Shown: one piece after another, positions 47,952 through 56,865 of the stretch
Position numbering within the stretch: position 1 is the first letter of the stretch
Layout: the number at the start of each line of letters is the position of its first letter
Source: Myxococcota bacterium
GTDB taxonomy: Bacteria; Myxococcota_A; Bradymonadia; UBA7976; UBA1532
Direction of reading: 5' to 3'
NCBI GenBank assembly: GCA_963169045.1
Contig: CAUJDF010000044.1
Span: 682,001 to 746,000, forward strand
DNA length: 64,000 bases
The notes under the pieces: model-generated
Seen by the model: only the letters and a program-made list of their open reading frames with translations
What the model was told of the DNA's origin: nothing
The model's database searches: none
Made by a program: the position numbers and the translations under genes

Positions 47952-48368
47952 ATGGGCGCGCTCATCCCCAAGAAGTCCCTATACATGCTGGGCCTCCCCG
48001 CCTTCGTGGTGCTTGCCGGCGGCTGCGCCGACACAGGCTTCGGTCAGCCGTGTCGGCTCCCCGAGACGCCGTCGATCCGACAGGCGTGCGAGCCGTCCGG
48101 TAACGACAACGAAGACGATCCGATCCAGCGCGAGTCGAAGGCGAGCTGCGCCATCCGCAATTTCGCCGGCTGCGAGACGCGGACGTGCCTCGTCTATCGT
48201 GACTCCAACCCGTTCTGCAGTGAGCCGTGCACGTCCGACGGCGACTGCGAGAGCGACCTGTGCGCACCCCTCGTCGGCGATCGTCCGGCGACGGAGGCCG
48301 ATCTCCAGGCCGAGTGCGAGCGGACGCTGAACTGCTTCTGCATCCGCAAGGGCGATCTCGACAACTGA
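47952..48368 (+). CDS. Small cysteine-rich predicted lipoprotein
   Basis: 138 residues. The ATG at 47952 has a GGAGGAAGG Shine-Dalgarno about 10 bases upstream. A signal segment (LYMLGLPAFVVLAGGC) ends in a possible lipobox A-G-G-C. The mature part holds about a dozen cysteines spaced like a secreted disulfide-rich domain: CRLP, QACEP, SCAIRNFAGCETRTCLVY, FCSEPCTSDGDCESDLCAP and LNCFCIRKG. The SEPCTSDGDC pattern is common in short Cys-rich repeats of myxobacterial surface proteins. No enzyme motif is visible. It is transcribed divergently from the Glt-like operon out of a shared 170-base intergenic region, so joint regulation is possible. Confidence 0.8.
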   Translation: MGALIPKKSLYMLGLPAFVVLAGGCADTGFGQPCRLPETPSIRQACEPSGNDNEDDPIQRESKASCAIRNFAGCETRTCLVYRDSNPFCSEPCTSDGDCESDLCAPLVGDRPATEADLQAECERTLNCFCIRKGDLDN

Positions 48369-48453
48369 TCGCCGCGCCGGCCGCCCGAGCCGGCGTCTAC
48401 GACGCACGAGCGCTGCGGCCCGATCGCTTCGTGCCTGCCGCAGCCCTGCTTCC

Positions 48454-48837
48454 TCAGAACGCCCACGCAGGAACGAACGCGTTCTCGACGTGCTCGAGCT
48501 CCGGCGGCGCTCCCGGGAGGGCGCGCACACCGACGACGTCGAACCGGATGAGGTCCGGACTTCTCTCGGCGAAGTGCGCGCGCAGGAAGGTGTCGGCGGC
48601 ACGGGCGACGCGATGCTGCTTGCCGGGCCCCACCGTCAGGACAGGCGTCTCGAGGAAGTCGGTGGCCACGGTGCGCACTTCGACGAAAACGAGCAGGTTG
48701 CCGCACGACACGACGAGGTCGATCTCGCCCACGTCGCACCGCCAGTTGCGCGCCTCGATGCGATAGCCCCGCGCCTCGAAGTGGCGAGCGACGGCCTCTT
48801 CCCCTTCGGCGCCCAGCTTGCGGCGATGCTCCGTCAC
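48454..48837 (-). CDS. yraN: YraN family (UPF0102) endonuclease-like protein
   Basis: 127 residues, typical for the family. The core motif is present: RKLGAEGEEAVARHFEARGY, then NWRCDVGEIDLVV and LLVFVEVRTV, matching the E...GEIDL...VFVEV/K pattern of a restriction-endonuclease-like fold. The final lysine of the usual VEVKxR motif is changed to arginine and the following R is lost, so activity is uncertain. Its start overlaps the stop of the preceding YhaN-like gene (ATGA). In many bacteria yraN follows rplS and rnhB, as it nearly does here. Confidence 0.9.
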   Translation of the reverse strand: MTEHRRKLGAEGEEAVARHFEARGYRIEARNWRCDVGEIDLVVSCGNLLVFVEVRTVATDFLETPVLTVGPGKQHRVARAADTFLRAHFAERSPDLIRFDVVGVRALPGAPPELEHVENAFVPAWAF

Positions 48838-50039
48838 GACACGTCGGCGCCGGACGACGTGCCTTCGAACGAGCCGGCCACCGCGACGCGTGCCGTCGCC
48901 GGTGGCGCCGAGTCCCAGAAGACGAGCATCGCTCGCGAGGTGCCGAGCCCCGCGTAGAGCGTCGTCCAGTCGATGTTGGCGCGGGCGAGGGGCGAGGACG
49001 CCACCCAGAGCAGGGGGAAGGCGCTCCCCTCCTCGAGCGCCGCCGCCAGCACGAAGGACGCCGTCGACCCGAGGACACCCCGTCCGGGCAGCGCGCGGCG
49101 AAAGCCCTGAACGGACGCCGCCGACGGCGGGCGGCCGAGCAGGCTCTCGACGTGATCTCGAACCTGGGGTGCCGGCGACACGTCGCCGTGCAGGAGGAGA
49201 GCCTCGAGCCGGGCGGGATCCCGCGTGCCGTGGGCTGACTCGAGCGCCGTGAGGTGCGCACCGATCTCGTCGGCGTGCCTTGTCTTGGCGCGCCAGCCCG
49301 CCTCCGCCTCCTCGGTGGCCGCCCGAGCGCGCCGCGCCTCGTCGCGGCGGGCGACATGACGCGACGCGCGGAAGGCGGCGACGCCGTAGGCCAACGGACC
49401 GGCGAGAGCGATGAGGCGCAGGGCACCGCCGAGGAAGAACGCGGCGCCCGTCGCCGCCACGCCGCCAGCCAGCGAACCCAGCACGAGCGGATCGGCGAAG
49501 ACACCCACATCGGCAACGCTGGCCTCGCGGCGGCGGAGGTCGGCGACGCGCGCCGCCGCCGCCTCCACCTCCTGGCGTAGGCGTCCGGGATCGCGTGCAT
49601 GGGCGAGGACCTGCCTGAGTACGGCCGCCGGCAGCGCCCCCGGCGACTCCTCGGATGCCGCTTCGACGTCGGCCAGCGCGAACGCACGGAACGTGTCGGG
49701 CTCAGGGAGGCAGAGCAGCCCCGTGAGGCGACGTTGGAACGCCTCCGGCGCGTCGGCGACGGTGCGGCCGGCGCAGCTCAGCGTGCGCTGGCCCGTCGTC
49801 AGGTCGGCGGTCGCTCGCCACGAGTCGCCGCCCGCCTCGAAGACGAGGCCTACGTTTGCCAGAAAGGGGTCTTCGTCGGGCGGAAACTGCTCAATCCCGT
49901 AGAGCAGCGCGCAAACGGCATCGCGGAGGGCGCACGCGGAGCGGCCCTCGGGCACGACGATGGCGTGTTGGGACGCCTCGAGCTCGACGCGCCAGCTCGG
50001 GCCATCATCCCAATGGAACACCAGCTCGCGCAGCCGCAT
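48834..50039 (-). CDS. YhaN/AAA_27-like membrane protein with degenerate ATPase motifs
   Basis: 401 residues, cytoplasmic N-terminus. The first ~50 residues resemble the start of YhaN-type SMC-like ATPases, but VVPEGRSACALRDAVCALLYG stands where GPNEAGKST (Walker A) is expected. Coiled-coil segments flank two adjacent transmembrane helices (about residues 185-225, VLGSLAGGVAATGAAFFLGG), as in YhaN. The C-terminal PLLWVASSPLARANIDW with LVFWD occupies the Walker B place without its acidic pair. It therefore looks like an inactive, shortened relative. It sits between rplS and yraN, where rnhB often is, and overlaps yraN by 4 bases. The family call is by eye. Confidence 0.78.
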   Translation of the reverse strand: MRLRELVFHWDDGPSWRVELEASQHAIVVPEGRSACALRDAVCALLYGIEQFPPDEDPFLANVGLVFEAGGDSWRATADLTTGQRTLSCAGRTVADAPEAFQRRLTGLLCLPEPDTFRAFALADVEAASEESPGALPAAVLRQVLAHARDPGRLRQEVEAAAARVADLRRREASVADVGVFADPLVLGSLAGGVAATGAAFFLGGALRLIALAGPLAYGVAAFRASRHVARRDEARRARAATEEAEAGWRAKTRHADEIGAHLTALESAHGTRDPARLEALLLHGDVSPAPQVRDHVESLLGRPPSAASVQGFRRALPGRGVLGSTASFVLAAALEEGSAFPLLWVASSPLARANIDWTTLYAGLGTSRAMLVFWDSAPPATARVAVAGSFEGTSSGADVS

Positions 50040-50060
50040 GGCGGGAGACCGCCGTCCGGC

Positions 50061-50408
50061 TCAGGCGCCGTCGCGGGAGCGAATGCGGGCCTTCTTGCCG
50101 GCGAGGTCGCGGAGGTAGTAGAGCCGCGACCGGCGGACGCGACCCCGCTTCACCACCTCGATCTGCTCGATCAGCGGGCTGTGGAGCACGAAGATGCGCT
50201 CCACGCCGATGCCGTAGCTCACCTTGCGCACGGTGAAGGTGCTGCGGGCACCGGCGCGGCGGCGGCGGATGCAGACGCCCTCGAAGGCCTGCACGCGCTC
50301 CTTGTCGCCTTCCTTGATCTTGACATGGACGCGGAGCGTGTCACCCGGGCGGAACTCGGGCGTCGCAGACTTCAGGTACCGGCGCTCGACGGCGGTCAGA
50401 GCGTCCAT
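50061..50408 (-). CDS. rplS: 50S ribosomal protein L19
   Basis: 115 residues. L19 sits at the subunit interface of the ribosome. Signatures: [59 protein letters not shown] and [19 protein letters not shown]. The ATG at 50408 has AAGGAG 8 bases upstream; an immediately preceding GTG is also in frame. It follows rimM by 64 bases, with no trmD between them. Confidence 0.97.
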   Translation of the reverse strand: MDALTAVERRYLKSATPEFRPGDTLRVHVKIKEGDKERVQAFEGVCIRRRRAGARSTFTVRKVSYGIGVERIFVLHSPLIEQIEVVKRGRVRRSRLYYLRDLAGKKARIRSRDGA

Positions 50409-50472
50409 CACGCATTCTCCTTGGCTTCGTAGCCCACTGCGAACGGGCCCGATGGCCCGCCCCCGCGGCGGC

Positions 50473-50970
50473 TCAATCTACGTCGATGCGCACGACGACG
50501 ATGCCGGCCTTCACGTCGACTTCGACGACGTGGTCTCCGGCAAACGGGATGAGAATCTCGCCCCTGTCGCCCTCGACGACGAGGATGTCGCCGCCACCAA
50601 AATTCCAGACGTCGCGTACCGGACCGAGCGCGCGGCCATCGACCGTGCGCACGCTCACCCCGATCAGGTCGGCGACGTAGTATTCATCTTTCCCCGCTGG
50701 CTCGAAGGACGACCGGTCCTCGAACCACCATCGGCCGGTCAGCGCGGCCGCCGCGTCACGATCTTCGATGCCGGCAATGCGGACCACCGGCCCCTGCGCG
50801 TCGGCGCGAACGGACTGCAGCGTCACCTGCTCGTCGGGGCCCGTCTCGGGACCGACGTGGAGCACCCGCCCGGCCCTCAGCAGCGAAGTCTCCCGATTCT
50901 CGGGCCACAGCCGCACTTCGCCGCGCACGCCCTGCGGCCGTCCGAAGCGCCCGCAGCAGATCCAGCTCAC
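50473..50970 (-). CDS. rimM: Ribosome maturation factor RimM
   Basis: 165 residues. RimM binds S19 and helps mature the 30S head. The start was set at GTG 50970, 4 bases after the khpA stop, because the protein there begins with the conserved [20 protein letters not shown]. The second conserved region is the PRC-barrel: [32 protein letters not shown] and [16 protein letters not shown] longer frame reaching 51183 is not family-like upstream of this point. Confidence 0.95.
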   Translation of the reverse strand: MSWICCGRFGRPQGVRGEVRLWPENRETSLLRAGRVLHVGPETGPDEQVTLQSVRADAQGPVVRIAGIEDRDAAAALTGRWWFEDRSSFEPAGKDEYYVADLIGVSVRTVDGRALGPVRDVWNFGGGDILVVEGDRGEILIPFAGDHVVEVDVKAGIVVVRIDVD

Positions 50971-50974
50971 CGGC

Positions 50975-51211
50975 TCAGGGACGCCCCGCGACCTTGACTG
51001 CCGGACGGCGCCCATCGGGCGAGGGCGCGGACGCGAGCACGGTCTCGATGGCTCGAATGGTGCGTCCCTGGCGCCCGATGAGCAGGCCGCGCTCGGACTC
51101 GGGTACGCGGACGTGCAGGATGCGCTCGGCCGCCGTCGTCTCTTCGTCGACGACAAGCTCGACCTCGTCGCCGACGAGGCCACGCACGATGAAGGTCACG
51201 AGCTCCTGCAC
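50975..51211 (-). CDS. khpA: KH-domain RNA-binding protein KhpA
   Basis: 78 residues, a single KH domain with the nucleic-acid loop in RGLLIGRQGRTIRAIETVLA (G-x-x-G as G-R-Q-G). KhpA-type proteins bind RNA broadly and in Gram-positives pair with KhpB to affect cell division. The GTG start at 51211 follows rpsP by 10 bases. The order rpsP-khpA-rimM is widely conserved. Confidence 0.92.
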   Translation of the reverse strand: MQELVTFIVRGLVGDEVELVVDEETTAAERILHVRVPESERGLLIGRQGRTIRAIETVLASAPSPDGRRPAVKVAGRP

Positions 51212-51221
51212 GGCGGCGAAC

Positions 51222-51488
51222 TCAGCTGGCCTTGGCCGCGGCTGCCGCCTCGCGCCGCTGACGGCGGATGAGGCTCGCCACCGTCTCGCTCGGCTGGGCG
51301 CCGACCGAGAGCCAGTAGTCGATGCGATCCGTCTTGAGACGGAGCTCCGCCGGCGCCTTCATCGGGTCATAGGTGCCGAGCAGCTCGAGGAAGGCGCCGT
51401 CGCGCTTGACGCGCGAGTCGGTCGCCACGATCCGGTAGAAGGGCGACTTCTTCGCGCCGAAGCGCTGCAGCCGCAGACTGACCGCCAT
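51222..51488 (-). CDS. rpsP: 30S ribosomal protein S16
   Basis: 88 residues. Family signatures are [39 protein letters not shown] and [20 protein letters not shown]. The ATG at 51488 has a strong AGGAGAGAG Shine-Dalgarno. It is the first gene of a ribosomal operon read toward lower coordinates, ending in yraN. A 6-base-stem hairpin lies in the gap before it. Confidence 0.97.
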   Translation of the reverse strand: MAVSLRLQRFGAKKSPFYRIVATDSRVKRDGAFLELLGTYDPMKAPAELRLKTDRIDYWLSVGAQPSETVASLIRRQRREAAAAAKAS

Positions 51489-51518
51489 CGAAACTCTCTC
51501 CTGATACACGATCGGGCC

Positions 51519-51533
51519 GACCCGTGACGGGTC
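51519..51533. other. Small hairpin (GACCCG-tga-CGGGTC) between the sulfatase-like gene and rpsP
   Basis: A perfect 6-base stem with a 3-base loop is located after the sulfatase-like stop and before rpsP. No T-run follows, so it may be a weak terminator or an RNA structure in the rpsP leader. Confidence 0.3.
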
Positions 51534-51555
51534 CCAGCCGAGGAACCGGGGCAAG

Positions 51556-53694
51556 CTAGTGGCTGGGCCGCCCAAAGTCAAGCGCCGTCGCGCGCTCACC
51601 GCGTTCCACGAGCGCGTCCCGCAAGACGCGCAACGCGATGGGGTGGGAAGGTGCCAGGTCCTCCCGGCCGAGCGGATCGGCATCGAGGTTCCAGAGTCCC
51701 ACGTCTCGGTGGGCGACGCCCCGCAACAGCCAGCTCCCATACCGACCGGCGAACTGATTGCCGAGCCGAGCGCGACTGGGTCGGGGCAACATCGGCCGGC
51801 CTTCGAAGAGCGCGCCGAGAAGGGAGCGCCCGGGCCAGGCGGTCGGGACAGGCGCACCGACGAGACCCAGCGCCGTCGCGCCCACGTCGGCGAGGTCCCC
51901 CCCGCCCACGAGCGGGCGCGGCCGCGCCACCGCACGAAGCGCGGGATGCCAGACCACGAGCGGCACGGAGAGCAGCTCGGGTACCAGCGCATGCCCGTCG
52001 CCGAGGCCACCGCGCTCGCGGAGCTCCTGCCCGACACTGCCGGCGACCACCACCGCAGTCTCGTCGACGATCCCATGCGCGCTGAGCAGCGCCACCGTCT
52101 GTCCCACCCAGTAGTCGGCGGCGCTGACCTGGGCATCGTAGGCCGCGCGGACCGTTCGCCGGGCGTCCTCCGCCTCCCCTTCCTTCGGCGGTCGGGCGCG
52201 CTCGTACAGACGCGCGTAGCCCGGCATCGCCTGGAAGGGCGCCCGGGTGTCGCCGGTGGCGACATAGAGGAAGAACGGCCGCCGCTTCCGCGTGGCCAAC
52301 CAGGCGTCGAGCTCCCGGAGCACGACACGGGTCTCCGCCGGCTCGCCGGCGGCGCGCAGGTCGAGGCCGCTGCCGAAGTCGGCGGTCAGGGCCTTCCCCA
52401 TGCCGGCGCTCGTCGTCAGGTAGCCCGCGCTGCGGCCTGCGCCGGCCATCAGCGTGGCCAGCGACGGGGCATCGACCGTGGGCGCCAGGAGGCGACGGTG
52501 ACCTTCTTCGGGAGAGGCCCCGCCGCTCCAGACGCCGACCGCGGCGGCGCCTTCGGCGGCGAGCAGGTCGAGGTTCGGCGTGTGCGCGTGATCGCCGCCG
52601 CGACCCAGACCGACGCGATCGTCGCGCAGGCCGTCGACGACCCAGACGACGACGTTGCGGACGGCGGGCACGTCCGTCGCGTCGGCGCGTGGCGCGGCGA
52701 TGGCCGGCCGAACCCACCCCGCGCTGCCGATCGACGCCGCGGGCCCGGAGGTCTCGAGCGAGAGGCGGACGGGCCGGCCGCTCCACGCTGCGAGGTCGAC
52801 GTCGAGATCCGCGGCGGCGCCGCCGGGTACCTCGACCCGCGAGACGACCTGCGAGGGCTCACCGTCGGCGTCGACGCGCAGGGCGAAGGCCACCGGACCG
52901 CCCTCGATGACCGTCGCACGGGCGATGAAGCGGGCCTCGGGCGGCAGGAATGCGTAGAAGCTCCAGGAGGTCGGCGGGCCGGCGAAGAGCGCAGGTGCAT
53001 CGCCGATGCGACCGGTCCAGGCGTCGGGCAGAGGTGGCGCTTCGCCCTCGGGCAGGAGGCGTACGTCGTCGATGGCGGCGGCGGTGCGCTCGCGCCCGAG
53101 GAAGCGGGTCAGGCGGAAATAGAAGCGTAGACTGTGCTCGCCCGGGCCGAGGCCGCGCTCGGGGAGGCGCACGCGGTACTCTCGGCCCTCCCCGCGCACG
53201 TCGATGGTCGTCAGCGGCTTGCCGTCGAGGAAGAGACTCACGCGCTGACCCGCGGCGAGCGGGCGCATCCAGAGCGAGAGCTCGCGCAACGTAGGACCTT
53301 CGTCGCCCACCGGGAACTGCAGCGTCGCGCCGATGCCATCGGGGAACGCCACCGTCCGGCCGTCGAACGGTCTCGCGGGCAGCCATCCGCCGGCGGCCGT
53401 CGCCCGGGACCAGCCGGGCGCGCCGGGGTCGATGACCACGCCGCCGCGGCTCACGTGGCCGGCGTCCGCGTCGGCCACGAGGTCGATCCAGGGCTCGGGG
53501 AGCCGCGGCATCAGCGTAGGTGCCGAAGTCGCGGGCGCGGGCTCGCTCGCGGACGGCGCCGGGCCGCCGACCGCAGCCGGCGGCGCCTCACCGCAGGCGA
53601 CGACGCAGAGGGCGCCGAGGAGCGCCGCCAGGCGCCGCGCATTGCGGCCCACGACGAGCGCGCCGGCCCTTTGGGCGGGAAACATCGCGCGCAT
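51556..53694 (-). CDS. Lipoprotein with sulfatase/alkaline-phosphatase fold, catalytic residues lost
   Basis: 712 residues from ATG 53694 (a second ATG lies at 53685). The signal ends in lipobox V-V-A-C at residue 34. Residues ~60-320 are beta-rich and of unknown type. The rest follows the sulfatase fold: [18 protein letters not shown] keeps the first metal aspartates, [11 protein letters not shown] is typical and VPLVVWHP near the end is conserved. The nucleophile site (C/S/T-x-P-S) reads [11 protein letters not shown], and the TSDHGE metal motif reads AGSVGQ. It probably is not an active sulfatase. Its substrate or partner is unknown; it may act as a binding protein at the envelope. Confidence 0.83.
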   Translation of the reverse strand: MRAMFPAQRAGALVVGRNARRLAALLGALCVVACGEAPPAAVGGPAPSASEPAPATSAPTLMPRLPEPWIDLVADADAGHVSRGGVVIDPGAPGWSRATAAGGWLPARPFDGRTVAFPDGIGATLQFPVGDEGPTLRELSLWMRPLAAGQRVSLFLDGKPLTTIDVRGEGREYRVRLPERGLGPGEHSLRFYFRLTRFLGRERTAAAIDDVRLLPEGEAPPLPDAWTGRIGDAPALFAGPPTSWSFYAFLPPEARFIARATVIEGGPVAFALRVDADGEPSQVVSRVEVPGGAAADLDVDLAAWSGRPVRLSLETSGPAASIGSAGWVRPAIAAPRADATDVPAVRNVVVWVVDGLRDDRVGLGRGGDHAHTPNLDLLAAEGAAAVGVWSGGASPEEGHRRLLAPTVDAPSLATLMAGAGRSAGYLTTSAGMGKALTADFGSGLDLRAAGEPAETRVVLRELDAWLATRKRRPFFLYVATGDTRAPFQAMPGYARLYERARPPKEGEAEDARRTVRAAYDAQVSAADYWVGQTVALLSAHGIVDETAVVVAGSVGQELRERGGLGDGHALVPELLSVPLVVWHPALRAVARPRPLVGGGDLADVGATALGLVGAPVPTAWPGRSLLGALFEGRPMLPRPSRARLGNQFAGRYGSWLLRGVAHRDVGLWNLDADPLGREDLAPSHPIALRVLRDALVERGERATALDFGRPSH

Positions 53695-53730
53695 CGTGCC
53701 CGCCGATGGCCGGCGGATCAACACCGGGGC

Positions 53731-53759
53731 TCGACTTCGGCCGAGGGAGCGAATACGTT
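53731..53759 (+). promoter_or_regulatory. Candidate promoter of scpB
   Basis: TCGACT (4 of 6) and TACGTT are separated by 17 bases, and the -10 ends 7 bases before ATG 53767. No Shine-Dalgarno separates them, so a leaderless transcript is possible. Confidence 0.4.
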
Positions 53760-53766
53760 CCGCCCG

Positions 53767-54369
53767 ATGTCCGAACCGGCGGCAGTGGCGGAACTGGAGC
53801 GGCTGCTTCGCGCGCTGCTGCTCGCGGCGGATCATCCGCTGGCGGTGGACGAGATCGTCGCGCTGATCGGCGCGGCGGTCGACGACGAGGAGTGGCCGAC
53901 ACGGATCGACGCGCCGACGGCGCTCGTCGCGCTCCGACGCGTGCAGGCAGGGTTCGCCGCGAGTGGCGGCATCGAGCTGGTCGAGGTGGGCGGCGGGTGG
54001 CGGCTGCGCACGGCGCCGGACCTGGGCCCCCTGGTCCGCCGCCTCTGGCCCGAGCGGACGAGCCGTCTGAGCCGGGCCGCGCTCGAGACGCTGGCCGTCG
54101 TCGCCTACCGGCAGCCGTGCACGCGCCTCGACGTCGAGGACGTCCGCGGCGTCGACTGCGGCGGCATTCTCAAGAGCCTGATGGACCGCAACCTCGTCCG
54201 CCTCGTCGGCCGCAAGGACGAGCCCGGGCGTCCGCTCCTCTACGGGACGACGCCCGAGTTTCTCGAGACATTCTCGCTCGATACCCTGCGCTCCCTGCCG
54301 ACGCTGCGCGACCTCGAGAGCATGCGCGCCGAGGAGGCCGCACGCGCGCGCGGCGACCGAGAAGACTGA
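53767..54369 (+). CDS. scpB: Segregation and condensation protein ScpB
   Basis: 200 residues. ScpB is the winged-helix kite subunit of the SMC-ScpAB condensin that organises chromosomes. Conserved parts are LRALLLAADHPLAVDEIVAL, SRAALETLAVVAYRQPCTRL with the next VEDVRGVDCGGILKSLMDR, then GRPLLYGTTPEFLETFSL. It is on the opposite strand to scpA and converges on it with a 106-base gap, whereas the two usually lie side by side in one operon with scpA first. Confidence 0.93.
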   Translation: MSEPAAVAELERLLRALLLAADHPLAVDEIVALIGAAVDDEEWPTRIDAPTALVALRRVQAGFAASGGIELVEVGGGWRLRTAPDLGPLVRRLWPERTSRLSRAALETLAVVAYRQPCTRLDVEDVRGVDCGGILKSLMDRNLVRLVGRKDEPGRPLLYGTTPEFLETFSLDTLRSLPTLRDLESMRAEEAARARGDRED

Positions 54370-54475
54370 CCTCGCGTTTCGCCATTTCGGAAGCGACCGA
54401 CTCGCGAGCGCAAGCTGCGGCGGCGGGTCGGGGCCAGCTGCAGGCAGCCGAGGATGGCGCCTCGAGACTGCGTCG

Positions 54476-55282
54476 CTATGCCTCGTCGAGCATCCCCGCC
54501 GCCTCTTCTCCGAGGCGGCCGATGGCGCCGACGCGCGCCTCGACGTACAGCGCGCCGAGGCGGTCGTCCTGGAAGGTGCGGATGAGCTTGAGGCGCGCCA
54601 TCTCGAGGAGCGCCAGGAAGGTCGTGATCAGCTCCTCGCGATGGCGGGCGCCGGTGCACAAATCGGCGAACGTGGCGCGGGCGTGGCGCGCGAGGTGCTC
54701 GGCGATCTGGGCGATGCGCTCGCCGATCGTGATGCGCTCGACGACGATGTCGTGCGGCGCCTCGTAGCGCCGCCGGTCGAAGAGGCGCCGGAACGCCTCG
54801 CCGAGGCGATAGACGTCGCTGTACGGCGGCGCGTCGTCCTCCTCGGCGGGCGGCCTGTCGAGGCCCGCCGCGCGCAGGAAGAAGTCGCGCCCGAGCTGCG
54901 GCAGCCGTTCGAGGCCCTGCGCGACCTCCTGAAAGCGCTGATATTCGAGCAGGCGCCGGACCAGCTCCTCGCGGGGGTCCTCGCCCGGATCGCCGGCCTC
55001 GACGTCGTCGAGAGACGGGGGCCGCGGCAACAACATGCGGCTCTTGATCTGCATCAGCGTCGCCGCCATCACGAGGAACTCGCTCGCCGGCTCGATGTCG
55101 AGCAGGCGCATCTCCTCGAGCGCGCGCAGATACGCCGCGGTGAGGCGCGCGATGGGGATGTCGAAGATGTCGAATTCTTCGGTGCGGATGAGGTGGAGGA
55201 GGAGCGCGAGCGGGCCGTCGAAGGCCGGCAGACGGACCGAGATGTCAGCGCCCTCGAAGCCCAGCGGCTCCTGTTCGCTCAC
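54476..55282 (-). CDS. scpA: Segregation and condensation protein ScpA
   Basis: 268 residues. ScpA is the kleisin that bridges the SMC dimer. Signatures are VRLPAFDGPLALLLHLIRTE, DIFDIPIARLTAAYLRAL, FLVMAATLMQIKSRMLLPRP and the C-terminal winged-helix stretch FLALLEMARLKLIRTFQDD. The start is GTG at 55282, overlapping the stop of the M50 protease gene by 4 bases, so it is the last gene of the mutS-glnD-xerD-M50 operon. Confidence 0.94.
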   Translation of the reverse strand: MSEQEPLGFEGADISVRLPAFDGPLALLLHLIRTEEFDIFDIPIARLTAAYLRALEEMRLLDIEPASEFLVMAATLMQIKSRMLLPRPPSLDDVEAGDPGEDPREELVRRLLEYQRFQEVAQGLERLPQLGRDFFLRAAGLDRPPAEEDDAPPYSDVYRLGEAFRRLFDRRRYEAPHDIVVERITIGERIAQIAEHLARHARATFADLCTGARHREELITTFLALLEMARLKLIRTFQDDRLGALYVEARVGAIGRLGEEAAGMLDEA

Positions 55283-55950
55283 GCGACCCCCAGCAGCGAC
55301 GCGACGCCCCGGACGAGGCCGCGGGAGAGGTCGAAGGCGATGGGCGAGAGCACGCGGCCGGCGAAGATCACGACCAGGATGAAGAGCACCATCGAGTACT
55401 GCTCGAGGAAGCGCGCGACGCCGTCGAACTTCGCGGGCAGCGCCGACGTCGCCACGGTGTAGCCGTCGAGCGGGCTGACCGGCAGCAGGTTGAACAGCGC
55501 GAGGAAGATGTTGCTCTGCACCATCATGGTGGCGAGGACGACCACCGCCGACTGCCAGTCTTCGCCTCGAGCGCCGTAGCCGGCGCGGACGAGCCCGACG
55601 CTCACGAGCGCGCCGACGATGGCGAGCAGCACGTTCGAGAGCGGCCCGGCCGCGGTGATGAGGAAGGCGGCCCTGCGCACCGGGATGCCGCGCCGCACGT
55701 TCGAGAAGTTCACCGGCGTCGACGCCCAGCCGATCATCGCCCCCTGCGTCGCCGCGAGCAGCGGCACCACGAGCGCGCCGATGGGCTGCTCCTTGATGAT
55801 CATGAACGGGTTCAGCGAGAGGCGCCCGGCCCGCCGGGGCGTGTCGTCACCGAGCCGGTCGGCGGTGAGCGCGTGCGCGAACTCGTGCACGGTCAGCGCG
55901 ATGAGGATCGTGAAGTAGATCAAGATGATGGTTCGGACGTCGGCGATCAA
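55279..55950 (-). CDS. Site-2 protease family membrane metalloprotease (M50)
   Basis: 223 residues with about five transmembrane helices. The zinc site HEFAH lies in the first helix (LTVHEFAHALTADRLGDDTP), and the second motif NLLPVSPLDGY supplies the aspartate ligand. LSLNPF and AAGPLSNVLLAIVGAL are further family marks. It is the short form without a PDZ domain, whose substrates are usually unknown. It starts with TTG at 55950, supported by a GAGGTGG Shine-Dalgarno that overlaps the xerD stop. A scpA-M50 pairing is common in many bacteria. Confidence 0.92.
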   Translation of the reverse strand: MIADVRTIILIYFTILIALTVHEFAHALTADRLGDDTPRRAGRLSLNPFMIIKEQPIGALVVPLLAATQGAMIGWASTPVNFSNVRRGIPVRRAAFLITAAGPLSNVLLAIVGALVSVGLVRAGYGARGEDWQSAVVVLATMMVQSNIFLALFNLLPVSPLDGYTVATSALPAKFDGVARFLEQYSMVLFILVVIFAGRVLSPIAFDLSRGLVRGVASLLGVA

Positions 55951-55954
55951 AGGG

Positions 55955-55961
55955 CCACCTC
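55955..55961 (-). promoter_or_regulatory. Ribosome binding site supporting a TTG start
   Basis: GAGGTGG on the minus strand, 4 bases before TTG 55950, overlapping the xerD stop codon. It decides the start of the M50 gene in the absence of ATG or GTG. Confidence 0.55.
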
Positions 55962-56865
55962 AACCGCGGGGGTGGTGCTGCGCGTGGATGCGGGCGAGCC
56001 GCGCCCGCGACAGGTGCGTGTAGATCTCGGTCGTCGAAATGTCGGCGTGCCCGAGCATGAGCTGCAGGCTGCGGAGATCGGCGCCCCTCTCGAGCAGATG
56101 CGTCGCGAACGCATGCCGGAGCTGGTGCGGCCCGATGTCGCGCTCGATGCCGGCGAAGCGCGCGATCTCGCGGAGACGCTTGAAGAATCCCTGGCGCGTC
56201 ATCCCGCCCCCCAGGCGCGTGATGAAGACGTGCTCGCGAGCGCGCGTCGCGCGGTCGCCGTCGGTGAGCAGGCCGCGCGCCTCGAGCAGGTAGCGTTCGA
56301 GCCACTGCCGCGCCACCTCGCCGAGCGGGACGATGCGCTCTTTGCGCCCCTTCCCCATCACGCGGACGAAGCCCGCCTCGAGGTGGAGGTCGCCGCAGCG
56401 CAGGCCGACGAGCTCGCTCACGCGCAGGCCGGTGGCGTAGAGCACCTCGAGCATGGCGCGGTCCCGCAAGCCCAGGACCTCGTTCGGATCGGGCACCCGC
56501 AGCAGCGCTTCCACCTCGTCGACGGTCAGCGTCTCCGGGAGCGGGCGGCCGGTGCGCGGCAGGTCGATGCGCGCCGTCGGGTCGGCGGCGATCAGCTGTT
56601 CGTCGCGCAGGAAGCCGAAGAAACGGCGCATCGCCACCAGGTTGCGGGCCTGCGTGCGCGGCGCGATGCCCGCCTCGGCGCGCGCCGCGAGCCAGCGACG
56701 CAGGTCCTCTTCCGTCACGTCCCCCGCCGATCTCCCGCCGCCAAGGACGTCGGAAACTGCTTTCAGATCGCGCTGATACGCGATGACCGTGTTGGCAGCC
56801 AGCCCGCGCTCCACCCGCAGCCACGTCAGGAAGTGGTCGAGCGCGTCGTCGAGCGAGGGGCTCAT
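55960..56865 (-). CDS. xerD: Tyrosine recombinase XerD (XerC/D family)
   Basis: 301 residues. It acts with XerC at dif to resolve chromosome dimers. An N-terminal SAM-like core-binding domain (FLTWLRVERGLAANTVIAYQ) precedes the catalytic domain. The catalytic set is complete: R in ATGLRVSELVGL, K in GKGRKERIVPL, H-x-x-R in HQLRHAFATHLLERGADL, and LGHADISTTEIYTH with the nucleophile tyrosine. It overlaps glnD by 4 bases (ATGA). XerD rather than XerC is inferred from the N-terminus. Confidence 0.93.
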   Translation of the reverse strand: MSPSLDDALDHFLTWLRVERGLAANTVIAYQRDLKAVSDVLGGGRSAGDVTEEDLRRWLAARAEAGIAPRTQARNLVAMRRFFGFLRDEQLIAADPTARIDLPRTGRPLPETLTVDEVEALLRVPDPNEVLGLRDRAMLEVLYATGLRVSELVGLRCGDLHLEAGFVRVMGKGRKERIVPLGEVARQWLERYLLEARGLLTDGDRATRAREHVFITRLGGGMTRQGFFKRLREIARFAGIERDIGPHQLRHAFATHLLERGADLRSLQLMLGHADISTTEIYTHLSRARLARIHAQHHPRG

